64,000 bases of DNA from Streptomyces sp. NRRL WC-3626 (lineage in GTDB: Bacteria > Actinomycetota > Actinomycetes > Streptomycetales > Streptomycetaceae): NCBI RefSeq assembly GCF_000718785.1, contig NZ_JOCA01000009.1, positions 62,001 to 126,000 on the forward strand. The letters are read 5' to 3'. Each line of letters starts with the position of its first letter. Within the stretch, counting starts at the first letter, position 1. Below the pieces are notes generated by a model that worked only from the letters and a program-made list of their open reading frames with translations, made no database searches and was not told the origin of the DNA. Position numbers and translations under genes: made by a program. Shown one piece after another: positions 56,441 to 64,000 of this stretch.

Positions 56441-57730
56441 ATGGCAGGGGGCGCTCCCCGGTTCTTCGTCTCACATGTCTCCGGCGTCGCCGTCTTCGAT
56501 CCGGCGGGCGACCAGGTGGGGCGCGTGCGCGATCTGGTCGTCATCCTGCGGCCCGGACGGCGTCCGCCGCGGCTGCTCGGCCTGGTGGTCGAACTCTCCA
56601 CCCGCCGCCGTATCTTCCTGCCCATGAACCGGGTGACCGCCGTGCAGTCCGGCCAGGTCATCACCACCGGGGTGCTCAATGTGCGGCGGTTCGAGCAGCG
56701 GCCCACCGAGCGGCTCGTCTTCGGCGAACTGCTGGACCGGCGGGTGACGCTGGTGGGGAGTGACGAGGAGGTCACCGTCCTCGACCTGTCGGTGCATCAA
56801 CTGCCCGCCCGCCGCGAGTGGGAGATCGACCGCGTGTTCGTGCGCAAGGGGAAGAAGGGCGGCGCGTTCCGGCGCGGCAAGGGCGAGGCACTGACCGTCG
56901 AGTGGTCCGCCGTCACCGGGTTCTCCCTCGAGGAGCAGGGGCAGGGCGCCGAGAACCTGCTCGCCACCTTCGAGCAGCTGCGCCCCGCCGACCTCGCCAA
57001 CGTCCTGCACCACCTCTCCCCCAAGCGCCGCGCGGAAGTGGCCGCCGCCCTCGACGACGACCGGCTCGCCGACGTCCTGGAGGAGCTGCCCGAGGACGAC
57101 CAGATCGAGATCCTCGGCAAGCTGAAGGAGGAGCGCGCCGCCGACGTCCTGGAGGCCATGGACCCCGACGACGCGGCCGACCTGCTGGGCGAGCTGCCGG
57201 AGGCGGACAAGGAGCGGCTGCTGAGCCTGATGCAGCCCGCCGACGCCGCCGACATGCGGCGCCTGATGGCGTACGAGGAGCACACGGCCGGCGGTCTGAT
57301 GACGACCGAGCCGATCGTGCTGCGGCCGGACGCGACCGTCGCGGACGCCCTCGCCCGGATCCGCGAGCCCGACCTGTCCCCCGCGCACGCCGCGCAGGTC
57401 TACGTCTGCCGTCCGCCGGAGGAGACCCCCACCGGCAAGTACCTGGGCACGGTGCACTTCCAGCGGCTGCTGCGCGATCCCCCGTACACGCTGGTCGGGT
57501 CGATCCTGGACGACGACCTCCAGCCCCTGGACCCGGACGCGGCACTGCCCGTGGTCGCCGGGTTCTTCGCCACGTACGACATGGTGGCGGCGCCCGTGGT
57601 GGACGAGTCGGGGTCGCTGCTGGGCGCGGTGACGGTGGACGACGTCCTCGACCACATGCTGCCCGACGACTGGCGGGAGACCGAGTTCCACCTCGACGAG
57701 GGGGTGGGGACCGGTGGCTCCGGAGCGTGA
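56441..57730 (+). CDS. MgtE N-terminal / CBS-domain protein without transport domain
   Basis: A 429-residue cytosolic protein: PRC-barrel-like start (RFFVSHVSGVAVFDPAGD), then the MgtE_N superhelical repeat (VEELPEDDQIEILG region) and two CBS domains (TAGGLMTTEPIVLRPDATV and MVAAPVVDESGSLLGAVTVDDVLDHMLPDDW). Full MgtE would continue into five membrane helices; none are present. It may act as a Mg-sensing regulator. ATG at 56441 has GGAAAGGAG upstream. The DUF1003 gene overlaps its end by 17 bases. Confidence 0.85.
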   Translation: MAGGAPRFFVSHVSGVAVFDPAGDQVGRVRDLVVILRPGRRPPRLLGLVVELSTRRRIFLPMNRVTAVQSGQVITTGVLNVRRFEQRPTERLVFGELLDRRVTLVGSDEEVTVLDLSVHQLPARREWEIDRVFVRKGKKGGAFRRGKGEALTVEWSAVTGFSLEEQGQGAENLLATFEQLRPADLANVLHHLSPKRRAEVAAALDDDRLADVLEELPEDDQIEILGKLKEERAADVLEAMDPDDAADLLGELPEADKERLLSLMQPADAADMRRLMAYEEHTAGGLMTTEPIVLRPDATVADALARIREPDLSPAHAAQVYVCRPPEETPTGKYLGTVHFQRLLRDPPYTLVGSILDDDLQPLDPDAALPVVAGFFATYDMVAAPVVDESGSLLGAVTVDDVLDHMLPDDWRETEFHLDEGVGTGGSGA

Positions 57731-58322
57731 GGGCGTGCGGGAGCGCGTACCGGCGGGCGCCACGGCGGCCGGGCGGCCGCGTGCGCCCCGTCTGGACCAG
57801 CCGCGCCCGCCCAGGCGGCGGATCCTGCCCGAGTGGGACCCGGAGGCCTTCGGACGGCTCTCGGAGAGCGTCGCGCGGTTCCTGGGCACCGGGCGGTTCA
57901 TCGTCTGGATGACGTTCGTCATCATCCTGTGGGTGGTGTGGAACGTGTCCGCGCCGAAGGAGCTGCGCTTCGACGAGTACCCGTTCATCTTCCTGACGCT
58001 GATGCTGTCCCTCCAGGCCTCCTACGCGGCCCCGCTGATCCTGCTCGCGCAGAACAGGCAGGACGACCGGGACCGGGTCAATCTGGAGCAGGACCGCAAG
58101 CAGAACGAGCGGTCGATCGCGGACACCGAGTATCTGACCCGGGAGATCGCCGCCCTGCGGATCGGGCTCGGCGAGGTCGCCACCCGGGACTGGATCCGCT
58201 CGGAGCTCCAGGACATGGCCAAGGAGATGGAGGGCCGGCAGAACGGGCACAAGGACCATCAGGGTCCTTTCCCGGCGATGCGCGCGGAACACCCGCCGGG
58301 ACGTGACGCAGACGACCACTGA
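57714..58322 (+). CDS. DUF1003 membrane protein
   Basis: A 202-residue protein with two close membrane helices (FIVWMTFVIILWVVWNV; FIFLTLMLSLQASYAAPLIL) and the DUF1003 signature SLQASYAAPLILLAQNRQDDRDR, followed by a coiled region (QNERSIADTEYLTREIAAL). GTG at 57714 overlaps the MgtE-N/CBS gene, so they are likely cotranslated. Function unknown; co-occurrence with MgtE-type proteins suggests an ion link. Confidence 0.88.
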   Translation: MAPEREGVRERVPAGATAAGRPRAPRLDQPRPPRRRILPEWDPEAFGRLSESVARFLGTGRFIVWMTFVIILWVVWNVSAPKELRFDEYPFIFLTLMLSLQASYAAPLILLAQNRQDDRDRVNLEQDRKQNERSIADTEYLTREIAALRIGLGEVATRDWIRSELQDMAKEMEGRQNGHKDHQGPFPAMRAEHPPGRDADDH

Positions 58323-58365
58323 CGTTCTTACCGGCGGGTGTACCCGGCGCCGTACCATCGTCCCT

Positions 58366-59499
58366 ATGGCTACGGAAGACGCGGTGCGCGAGGCACTGGC
58401 GACGGTGAACGACCCCGAGATCAACCGGCCGATCACCGAACTCGGCATGGTCAAATCGGTGGAGATCGGGGCGGACGGGGCGGTCGCGGTCACCGTGTAC
58501 CTGACGGTCTCCGGCTGCCCCATGCGGGACACGATCACGCAGCGCGTGACGGACGCGGTCTCCGGGGTCGACGGCGTCACCCGGGTCGACGTGACGCTGG
58601 ACGTCATGAGCGACGAGCAGCGCAAGGAGCTGGCGACCGCCCTGCGCGGCGGCCAGACCGAGCGCGAGGTGCCCTTCGCCAAACCGGGCAGCCTCACCCG
58701 GGTCTACGCGGTGGCGTCCGGCAAGGGCGGTGTCGGCAAGTCGTCGGTGACGGTGAACCTGGCGGCGGCGATGGCGGCCGACGGTCTGAAGGTCGGTGTC
58801 GTGGACGCCGACATCTACGGCCACTCGGTGCCCCGCATGCTGGGCGCCGACGGGCGGCCCACCCAGGTCGAGAACATGATCATGCCGCCGTCGGCGAACG
58901 GCGTGAAGGTCATCTCCATCGGCATGTTCACCCCGGGCAACGCGCCGGTGGTGTGGCGCGGCCCGATGCTGCACCGCGCGCTGCAGCAGTTCCTCGCGGA
59001 CGTGTACTGGGGCGACCTGGACGTGCTGCTGCTCGACCTGCCGCCCGGCACGGGCGACATCGCGATCTCCGTGGCCCAGCTGGTGCCGAACGCGGAGATC
59101 CTCGTCGTCACCACGCCCCAGCAGGCGGCGGCCGAGGTCGCCGAGCGGGCCGGTTCCATCGCCGTGCAGACGCACCAGAAGATCGTCGGCGTGGTCGAGA
59201 ACATGTCGGGGCTGCCCTGCCCGCACTGCGGCGAGATGGTCGACGTGTTCGGCACGGGCGGCGGCCAGTCGGTCGCCGACGGCCTGACCCGTACGACCGG
59301 GGCGACCGTCCCCGTGCTCGGCGCCATCCCGATCGACGTCCGGCTGCGCGAGGGCGGCGACGAGGGCAGGCCCGTGGTGCTGACCGACCCGGACTCCCCG
59401 GCGGGCTCGGCGCTGCGCTCCATCGCCGGCAAGCTGGGCGGCCGGCAGCGCGGCCTGTCCGGCATGTCGCTGGGGATCACCCCGCGCAACAAGTTCTGA
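58366..59499 (+). CDS. mrp: Mrp/NBP35-type Fe-S cluster carrier ATPase
   Basis: A 377-residue Mrp protein. The N-terminal DUF59/MIP18 domain (DPEINRPITELGMVKSV) precedes the deviant Walker A ATPase (GKGGVGKSSVTVNLAAAM), DLPPGTGDIAIS, and the C-terminal CPHCG carrying the cluster-binding CxxC. It delivers Fe-S clusters to apoproteins. The ATG at 58366 lies 7 bases after TACCAT (58353-58358), so it may be a leaderless transcript. A terminator follows. Confidence 0.92.
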   Translation: MATEDAVREALATVNDPEINRPITELGMVKSVEIGADGAVAVTVYLTVSGCPMRDTITQRVTDAVSGVDGVTRVDVTLDVMSDEQRKELATALRGGQTEREVPFAKPGSLTRVYAVASGKGGVGKSSVTVNLAAAMAADGLKVGVVDADIYGHSVPRMLGADGRPTQVENMIMPPSANGVKVISIGMFTPGNAPVVWRGPMLHRALQQFLADVYWGDLDVLLLDLPPGTGDIAISVAQLVPNAEILVVTTPQQAAAEVAERAGSIAVQTHQKIVGVVENMSGLPCPHCGEMVDVFGTGGGQSVADGLTRTTGATVPVLGAIPIDVRLREGGDEGRPVVLTDPDSPAGSALRSIAGKLGGRQRGLSGMSLGITPRNKF

Positions 59500-59512
59500 G
59501 GTTCTCCACAGC

Positions 59513-59545
59513 GAAGGGCGCCGTCCACAGCGGACGGCGCCCTTC
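59513..59545. terminator. 14-bp perfect bidirectional hairpin after mrp
   Basis: The arm at 59513-59526 (GAAGGGCGCCGTCC) pairs perfectly with 59532-59545 around a 5-base loop, between convergent mrp and the following minus-strand gene. Confidence 0.85.
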
Positions 59546-59573
59546 CGCGTACCCGCTCGGGCCCGGTACGCGC

Positions 59574-60248
59574 TCAGGCCTGGTACGCGGCGATGTCCTT
59601 GACCACGGCGAAGCCGAGGCCGTACGCGCTCATCCCCCTGCCGTACGCCCCCACGTGCACGCCCGCCGCCGTGGAACCGGCGAGCACCCAGCCGAACTCG
59701 GACTCCCGGTAGTGGAACGGCGTCGGCACCCCGTCCACGGGCAGGGACAGCGTCGACCAGTCCTCCCCCGCCAGGTCGTCCGCGAGCACCCAGGCCGTCT
59801 CGGTCTGCTGGTCCAGCCAGTCGTCGCGCAGGGAGTGGTCCATCTGGCCGGGCCAGGTGAAGGACAGCAGCCCCACCCCGGCGAGCCAGGCGGCGGAGGA
59901 GACCGAGGTGGCCTCCAGCAGTCCGGTGCCGTCCGCGCTGCGGCGTACCGGGTTGGCGGCCACGGTCACCACGACCGCGAACTTCTCCTTGGCCTCCTGG
60001 TCGCTCCCGGCCGTGTACTCGCTGCGCACCGAGGGCTCGTCACCGTGCCCGACCGATCCGTGTTCGACGGCTCCGGCGGCCGCCTGTCCGACCTGCATCA
60101 GCCAGCGCCGGCCCGTGAAGGCCTCGTCCAGGCCGTACCAGGGGAAGGGCGCGCGCAGATAGCCGTCGACGGTCCGCCGGGCGGAGGGTACGGGTTCTCC
60201 GTCCTCCGCGGCCGGCGCTTGCGCGACTGCCGAACTCGTCGTCTCCAT
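59574..60248 (-). CDS. conserved hypothetical protein
   Basis: A 224-residue protein without recognised catalytic motifs. Conserved-looking segments: YLRAPFPWYGLDEAF, GLLSFTWPGQMDHSLRDDW, VHVGAYGRGMSAYGLGFAVV. No signal peptide or membrane helix. ATG at 60248 with GAGGAGGC upstream. Located between mrp and tatB as in mycobacterial Rv1224-1229 neighbourhoods. Function unknown. Confidence 0.65.
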   Translation of the reverse strand: METTSSAVAQAPAAEDGEPVPSARRTVDGYLRAPFPWYGLDEAFTGRRWLMQVGQAAAGAVEHGSVGHGDEPSVRSEYTAGSDQEAKEKFAVVVTVAANPVRRSADGTGLLEATSVSSAAWLAGVGLLSFTWPGQMDHSLRDDWLDQQTETAWVLADDLAGEDWSTLSLPVDGVPTPFHYRESEFGWVLAGSTAAGVHVGAYGRGMSAYGLGFAVVKDIAAYQA

Positions 60249-60470
60249 GGCCGGACGCCTCCTCGCTCTCGTCGGAGCGGGCGGCCCGCCCCCCTTCGGG
60301 CGTACTCGTCCGTTCCGCACAACAACTCGGCAGCATAGCCACCTTGACGGCGCGGCCCGGGAAACCGCCCGGCTCTTGGGCCGCACGGACGCCCTGATCA
60401 GGCCGTACGGAGCCCGGGTGGAGTATGAAACGCGTCACGTACGCCGAGGCGTGCGCCCCGGGTCCTCCGC

Positions 60471-60911
60471 TCAGGTGGCGTCCGCGTCGAACGGCGGACG
60501 GGTGTCGGCCGCCGGAGGCTCGGGCTTCTTGGTCATGTCCACGCGGCCACCGGACGTCGCCGGGGCCGCGGCCGGGGCGGCGTCGGTGTCGTGGCCGTTG
60601 ACGGCGTCCGTGACCTCGGCCATCTCCTTCTTCAGGTCGAAGCCGTTACGGATCTCCTTGAGCCCCAGGTCCTCGTTGTCCAGCTGCTTGCGGATGAACG
60701 TCTTGGGGTTGAGGTCCTCGAACTCGAAGTCCTTGAACTCCGGCCCGAGCTCCTGGCGGATGTCCTGCTTGGCACCCTCCGAGAACTCCTTGATCCTCCG
60801 GATCGTGCGGGTCACGTCCTGGATGACCTTGGGGAGCTTGTCCGGACCGAAGACGAGCACGGCGAGGACGATGAGCGTCACCAGCTCGAACGAACCTATG
60901 TCATTGAACAC
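60471..60911 (-). CDS. tatB: Sec-independent protein translocase TatB
   Basis: A 146-residue TatB: one N-terminal hydrophobic helix (FELVTLIVLAVLVFGPDKLP) with the hinge GPDKLP, an amphipathic helix (VIQDVTRTIRRIKEFSEG), and a charged disordered tail. It recruits twin-arginine substrates to the Tat pore. GTG at 60911 with GAGGAGC upstream. It lies downstream of the HtrA protease, as in mycobacteria. Confidence 0.9.
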   Translation of the reverse strand: MFNDIGSFELVTLIVLAVLVFGPDKLPKVIQDVTRTIRRIKEFSEGAKQDIRQELGPEFKDFEFEDLNPKTFIRKQLDNEDLGLKEIRNGFDLKKEMAEVTDAVNGHDTDAAPAAAPATSGGRVDMTKKPEPPAADTRPPFDADAT

Positions 60912-61038
60912 CTGAAGCTCCTCGCGATGCCTTCGGTCCTCGGTCCTCGGGGCGGCCTGCGGTCTTCCGTGGTCCGGGCCGCGTCCACGGTACCCGGCCG
61001 CCCCGTGCGACCGGTACCGTCCCGGGCCCCCTCGCGCC

Positions 61039-62949
61039 TCAGCCGCCTCCCGACGAGCCGAGCGTCAGGGTGAGCGTCCGCTCCTCGCCGTCCCGCTCCA
61101 GGGTGAGCTCCAGGCGGTCGCCGGGGCGGTGGGCGCGGGTCTTGACGATGAGCTCCTCACCTGAGTGGACGCGCTGTCCGTCGACCTGCGTGATGACGTC
61201 GCCGGCCTTGATCCCGGCCTTGGCGCCGGGGCCGCCGGTGCTGACCGGGGGCCCGCCGTCACTGCCCTTGGCGGCGACACGGGCGCCGTCGCCGCCGTAC
61301 TCCATGTCGAGGGTGATGCCGATCACCGGGTGGGACGCCTTCCCGGTGTTGATCAGCTCCTCGGCGACGCGCTTGCCCTGGTTGATGGGGATGGCGAAGC
61401 CGAGCCCTATGGAACCGGCCTGACCGCCCTCCGGGTCGGCGCCGCCCGCGGCGGAGCGGATGGCCGAGTTGATGCCGATCACATGGCCCTTGGCGTCGAG
61501 CAGGGGGCCGCCGGAGTTGCCGGGGTTGATCGGCGCGTCGGTCTGCAGGGCGTCGACGTACGACACGTCGCTGCCGTCGCCCTTCTCGCCGCCGGCCGTG
61601 ATGGGCCGCTCCCGGGCGCTGATGATGCCGGAGGTGACCGTGCCGGCCAGGTCGAAGGGGGCGCCGATGGCGACGACGGGGTCGCCGACGCGCACGTTGT
61701 CGGAGTTGCCGAGCGGCAGGGGGGTGAGGCCGCTGACGCCCTTCACCTTGACGACGGCGAGGTCGTAGCCGCTGTCGCGGCCCACGACGGTGGCTTCGGC
61801 GGTGTCTCCGCTGTTGAAGGTGACGGTGATCTCGCCGCGGTCGCCGGCGGGTTCGACGACGTGGTTGTTGGTGAGGATGTGGCCACGGCCGTCGAGCACG
61901 AACCCGGTGCCGGTACCGGCCTCGTCGGCGCCGCTGACGTGCAGGGTGACGACGCTGGGCAGGGCCTGTGCGGCGATTCCGGCGACGCTGCCGGGGTCGC
62001 GCGCGACGTCCTCCTTCCCGGCCTGCGGCAGTTCCACGGTGTCGACGCCGCCGTTGCGCTCCAGATAGGTGCCGATGGCTCCGCCGACGCCGCCGGAGAC
62101 GAGCGCGAGCACGAGCGCGGCCCCGATGAGCACCCGCCGTCCCCGGCGCCGCTGCTGCTTCTCACTGACGAGGGCGGGCTCGGCCTGCTGCAACGGCGCG
62201 GCGGCGGCCGCCGCCCAGGGGTCGTAACGCCCCCAGGGATCGGCGTCCGGACGCGCCTGCGCGGGGATGTGGGGCGCCGTGGATGCGCCGGGGGGTACCG
62301 CGTCCGGGTGCGGGGCGGGGACCGGAGCCGGGGCCGGGGCCGGGGCCGCTCCATGCGGAGCTTTGACCAGGTCCGGGGCGGGCACCGGCGGCACGCCGTG
62401 CGCCGGGGCGGGGGCCGGGGCCGCGCCCTGGTGCGGCGCCGCACCGTGCGCCGGGGTGGCGCCCTGCTGTGGCGGCGCGGTCGGGTCCGGGGCGGGGGCC
62501 GGGGGTGTGGTGCCCTGGGGTGGCGTCTCCGGGGCCGTGGGAGGGGCCGTTTCGGCCATCCCGTGCGCCGGTGTCGCCGCCGGGTGCTGCACGGGCGGCG
62601 CGGGCGCCCAGGGGCCCGGCTCACCGTACGGCGGGGTGCTGTAGGGGTCCGGGTCGTGCAGCGGCCCACGCCGTTCACCGACGGGCCCCGGCAGCGAGTC
62701 GGATGCCCGCGCCCCGGAACCCCCGGGCGCGGGCTCGGCCGGGTGCTGGGGCGTGTCGGAACCGTGGGCGGGGGCGCCGGGTGGCACGGGACCGGCGGGT
62801 TCCTGTGGGCGGTCGAGTTCGTAGTCGCCCTCGTCGGCGGGCTCGGTGGCCCGGTCGCGGGCCGGGTGGGCCAGTTCGAAGTCGCCGTCGCGTCCCTGCG
62901 GACGCGTCGTCGGCTCCTCCCCCGATGGGCCCGGCTTCCCCTCGTTCAT
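61039..62949 (-). CDS. htrA: HtrA/DegP-type membrane serine protease with PDZ
   Basis: A 636-residue protease. Residues 1 to ~265 are a cytoplasmic Pro/Ala-rich disordered region. A single membrane helix spans ~273-296 (VLIGAALVLALVSGGVGG). The trypsin-like domain has His363 (TNNHVVEP), Asp396 (GYDLAVVKV) and Ser479 (NPGNSGGPLL). The C-terminal PDZ (IKAGDVITQVDGQRV) ends the protein. It degrades or chaperones damaged envelope proteins. ATG at 62949 has GGGGAGAGC upstream. Preceded by an anti-sigma gene, so it likely belongs to an envelope-stress regulon. Confidence 0.92.
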   Translation of the reverse strand: MNEGKPGPSGEEPTTRPQGRDGDFELAHPARDRATEPADEGDYELDRPQEPAGPVPPGAPAHGSDTPQHPAEPAPGGSGARASDSLPGPVGERRGPLHDPDPYSTPPYGEPGPWAPAPPVQHPAATPAHGMAETAPPTAPETPPQGTTPPAPAPDPTAPPQQGATPAHGAAPHQGAAPAPAPAHGVPPVPAPDLVKAPHGAAPAPAPAPVPAPHPDAVPPGASTAPHIPAQARPDADPWGRYDPWAAAAAAPLQQAEPALVSEKQQRRRGRRVLIGAALVLALVSGGVGGAIGTYLERNGGVDTVELPQAGKEDVARDPGSVAGIAAQALPSVVTLHVSGADEAGTGTGFVLDGRGHILTNNHVVEPAGDRGEITVTFNSGDTAEATVVGRDSGYDLAVVKVKGVSGLTPLPLGNSDNVRVGDPVVAIGAPFDLAGTVTSGIISARERPITAGGEKGDGSDVSYVDALQTDAPINPGNSGGPLLDAKGHVIGINSAIRSAAGGADPEGGQAGSIGLGFAIPINQGKRVAEELINTGKASHPVIGITLDMEYGGDGARVAAKGSDGGPPVSTGGPGAKAGIKAGDVITQVDGQRVHSGEELIVKTRAHRPGDRLELTLERDGEERTLTLTLGSSGGG

Positions 62950-63049
62950 GCTCTCCCCACGGCTGGACACGGCGGTGGCCGCACCCGGCTGGGCCGGGGC
63001 GCGCCCCCTGGATTCAATCAGGTTCGCGCGCCCCTGCGCACTGGACGGC

Positions 63050-64000
63050 TCAGCGGGATGTCGCCGTGGGTGCCGGTGTCGTACCGGCGGTGACGAGGCC
63101 GGGCTCCTTGAGACCGGCGGAGAGGGCCCACGTGGTGAGCGTGAGCGGCGGGGTCGAGGCGAGCGGCCGTATCAGCGGGGACAGGGCCGTCGCACCTCCC
63201 GTCACCGGCGTGCCCGTCGTGGGGTGGTGCTCCGTCGGCGCCGGGTTTCCGGGCAGCAGCGGGGCCGAGACCATGACCGGGGCGGCCGGGGCGTCCGCGA
63301 GCGCGCTCTGCCCCGTCAGCTGCCCCAGCAGCGGACCCGCGCCACGGCGCCGCTGGGAGTCGGGCAGCGCGGCTCCCGTCCCCTGCGTACGCATCGGCGT
63401 GACATTGCTGCCCTTGCCCGCGCCGCGCGCCTCCGCGTCGGCGGGCGTGACCGTGGTGACCCCGCCGAGCGCGATCGCGGCCAGCGACACCGCTCCGGCG
63501 GCGACGAACGCGAACCGCAGCCCGCGGGAGGACGGCCGGTCGGTGTCATGGCGGCCGACGTCATGCACGGCGAAGCCACCGCTGTTCGCCGCGGCCGCCG
63601 GCTCGTGCCGCCGGACGGGCGTGTACGCGAACTCGAAGCGCTCGCCGCGCCGGGCCCCGAAGACCCCGAGACCACCGCCGAGCCGCCCCGGCGTGCCGCC
63701 CGGCAGTCCTCCGCCGCTCAGCGGGGAGCCGCCGTCGCCGAGGTCTCCCCCGGCCGGCAGGCCCTGGAGGCGGGCCAGGAAGCTCTCGGAGGGCGGCGGG
63801 GGCGCCGCCTCCGCGAACACGTTCTTCAGCCGGCGCTGCGCGTCCACCTCCGTCTTGCACTTCGCGCAGGTGGCGACATGCGCCAGTACGCGCTCACGCG
63901 CGTCATGACCGAGCTCCCCGTCCACCAGGGCGGAGAGTCGGTCTCCCAGGTGCTGCTCTGCGAGGCGTCCCTCGGACGACTTCGGCTGTGAACCGCTCAC
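63050..64000 (-). CDS. Zinc anti-sigma factor (RseA/ZAS type), start at window edge
   Basis: A 316-residue membrane anti-sigma factor. The zinc-binding ZAS motif HxxxCxxC is at His41-Cys45-Cys48 (HVATCAKC). A linker rich in Gly/Ser/Pro leads to a membrane helix at about 161-182 (LRFAFVAAGAVSLAAIALGG) and a variable extracytoplasmic tail. It would sequester an ECF sigma factor (SigE-like), whose gene should lie just beyond base 64000. The GTG at 64000 is the last codon available, so the true start could lie outside. Confidence 0.82.
   Translation of the reverse strand: MSGSQPKSSEGRLAEQHLGDRLSALVDGELGHDARERVLAHVATCAKCKTEVDAQRRLKNVFAEAAPPPPSESFLARLQGLPAGGDLGDGGSPLSGGGLPGGTPGRLGGGLGVFGARRGERFEFAYTPVRRHEPAAAANSGGFAVHDVGRHDTDRPSSRGLRFAFVAAGAVSLAAIALGGVTTVTPADAEARGAGKGSNVTPMRTQGTGAALPDSQRRRGAGPLLGQLTGQSALADAPAAPVMVSAPLLPGNPAPTEHHPTTGTPVTGGATALSPLIRPLASTPPLTLTTWALSAGLKEPGLVTAGTTPAPTATSR

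Noticed and set aside
1..64000. tRNA, rRNA, CRISPR, prophage or insertion sequence
   Set aside because: I saw no tRNA-like T-loop/acceptor combinations, no spaced direct repeats with unique spacers, and no transposase, integrase or phage structural genes.

Overview
The window is high-GC actinobacterial DNA, almost certainly a Streptomyces chromosome. Supporting evidence: strong third-position G/C bias, many GTG starts, a WhiB-family regulator with an AT-hook, AdnAB, mycoredoxin, DUF3107 and DUF3152 proteins, and a GC-rich interspersed repeat of a kind I recall from Streptomyces. Gene order matches, from memory, the conserved core around S. coelicolor SCO5147-SCO5200. It also matches two M. 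tuberculosis blocks (Rv3194c-Rv3212 and Rv1221-Rv1239c). I see no phage genes, transposase, CRISPR array, rRNA or tRNA.

Layout. 0-9.7 kb: a PPA1309-family protein, a PDZ/Lon-like protease, MoaE, an SDR epimerase, a zincin-like protein coupled to a Nudix hydrolase, a TerD/AIM24 operon and a YgjP-type metallopeptidase. 9.9-16.4 kb: a ThiF-like protein overlapping an ABC1/UbiB kinase, then the whiB7 (wblC) operon with a long attenuator-type leader, and the helicase UvrD2. 16.6-26.3 kb: mycoredoxin, NudC, an M20 peptidase and the AdnA/AdnB recombination helicase-nucleases. 26.6-34.4 kb: an alkyltransferase-like protein, a large flippase-like membrane protein with a kinase-like middle, two paralogous secreted hydrolase lipoproteins, and MoeZ. 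34.4-39.4 kb: a four-gene minus-strand cluster (PelF-like glycosyltransferase, multi-pass membrane protein, NAD epimerase, spherulin-4-type hydrolase) that looks like a polysaccharide locus. 39.5-48.9 kb: a DUF3152 metzincin-like protein, hydrolases, a TetR regulator, DUF3107, a ferritin-like protein and an RhlE-type RNA helicase with a non-canonical start. 48.9-64 kb: a NYN protein, MarC, a PHP phosphoesterase, small conserved proteins, CorA with a structured leader, an MgtE-N/CBS protein, DUF1003, Mrp, TatB, an HtrA-type protease and a zinc anti-sigma factor cut at the window edge.

How it fits together: this is mostly housekeeping and stress physiology. It covers DNA break and damage processing (UvrD2, AdnAB, ATL), redox and NAD quality control (mycoredoxin, NudC), antibiotic-stress regulation (WhiB7), envelope stress and export (anti-sigma, HtrA, TatB), magnesium homeostasis (CorA, MgtE-N/CBS) and Moco/sulfur transfer (MoaE, MoeZ). 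The most interesting non-coding signals are the whiB7 leader (long translated leader ORF, perfect intrinsic terminator, AT-rich promoter) and the corA leader (tandem hairpins plus a 15-codon ORF). The most interesting coding units are the Pel-like cluster, the TerD-AIM24 fusion operon and the kinase-like/flippase fusion.
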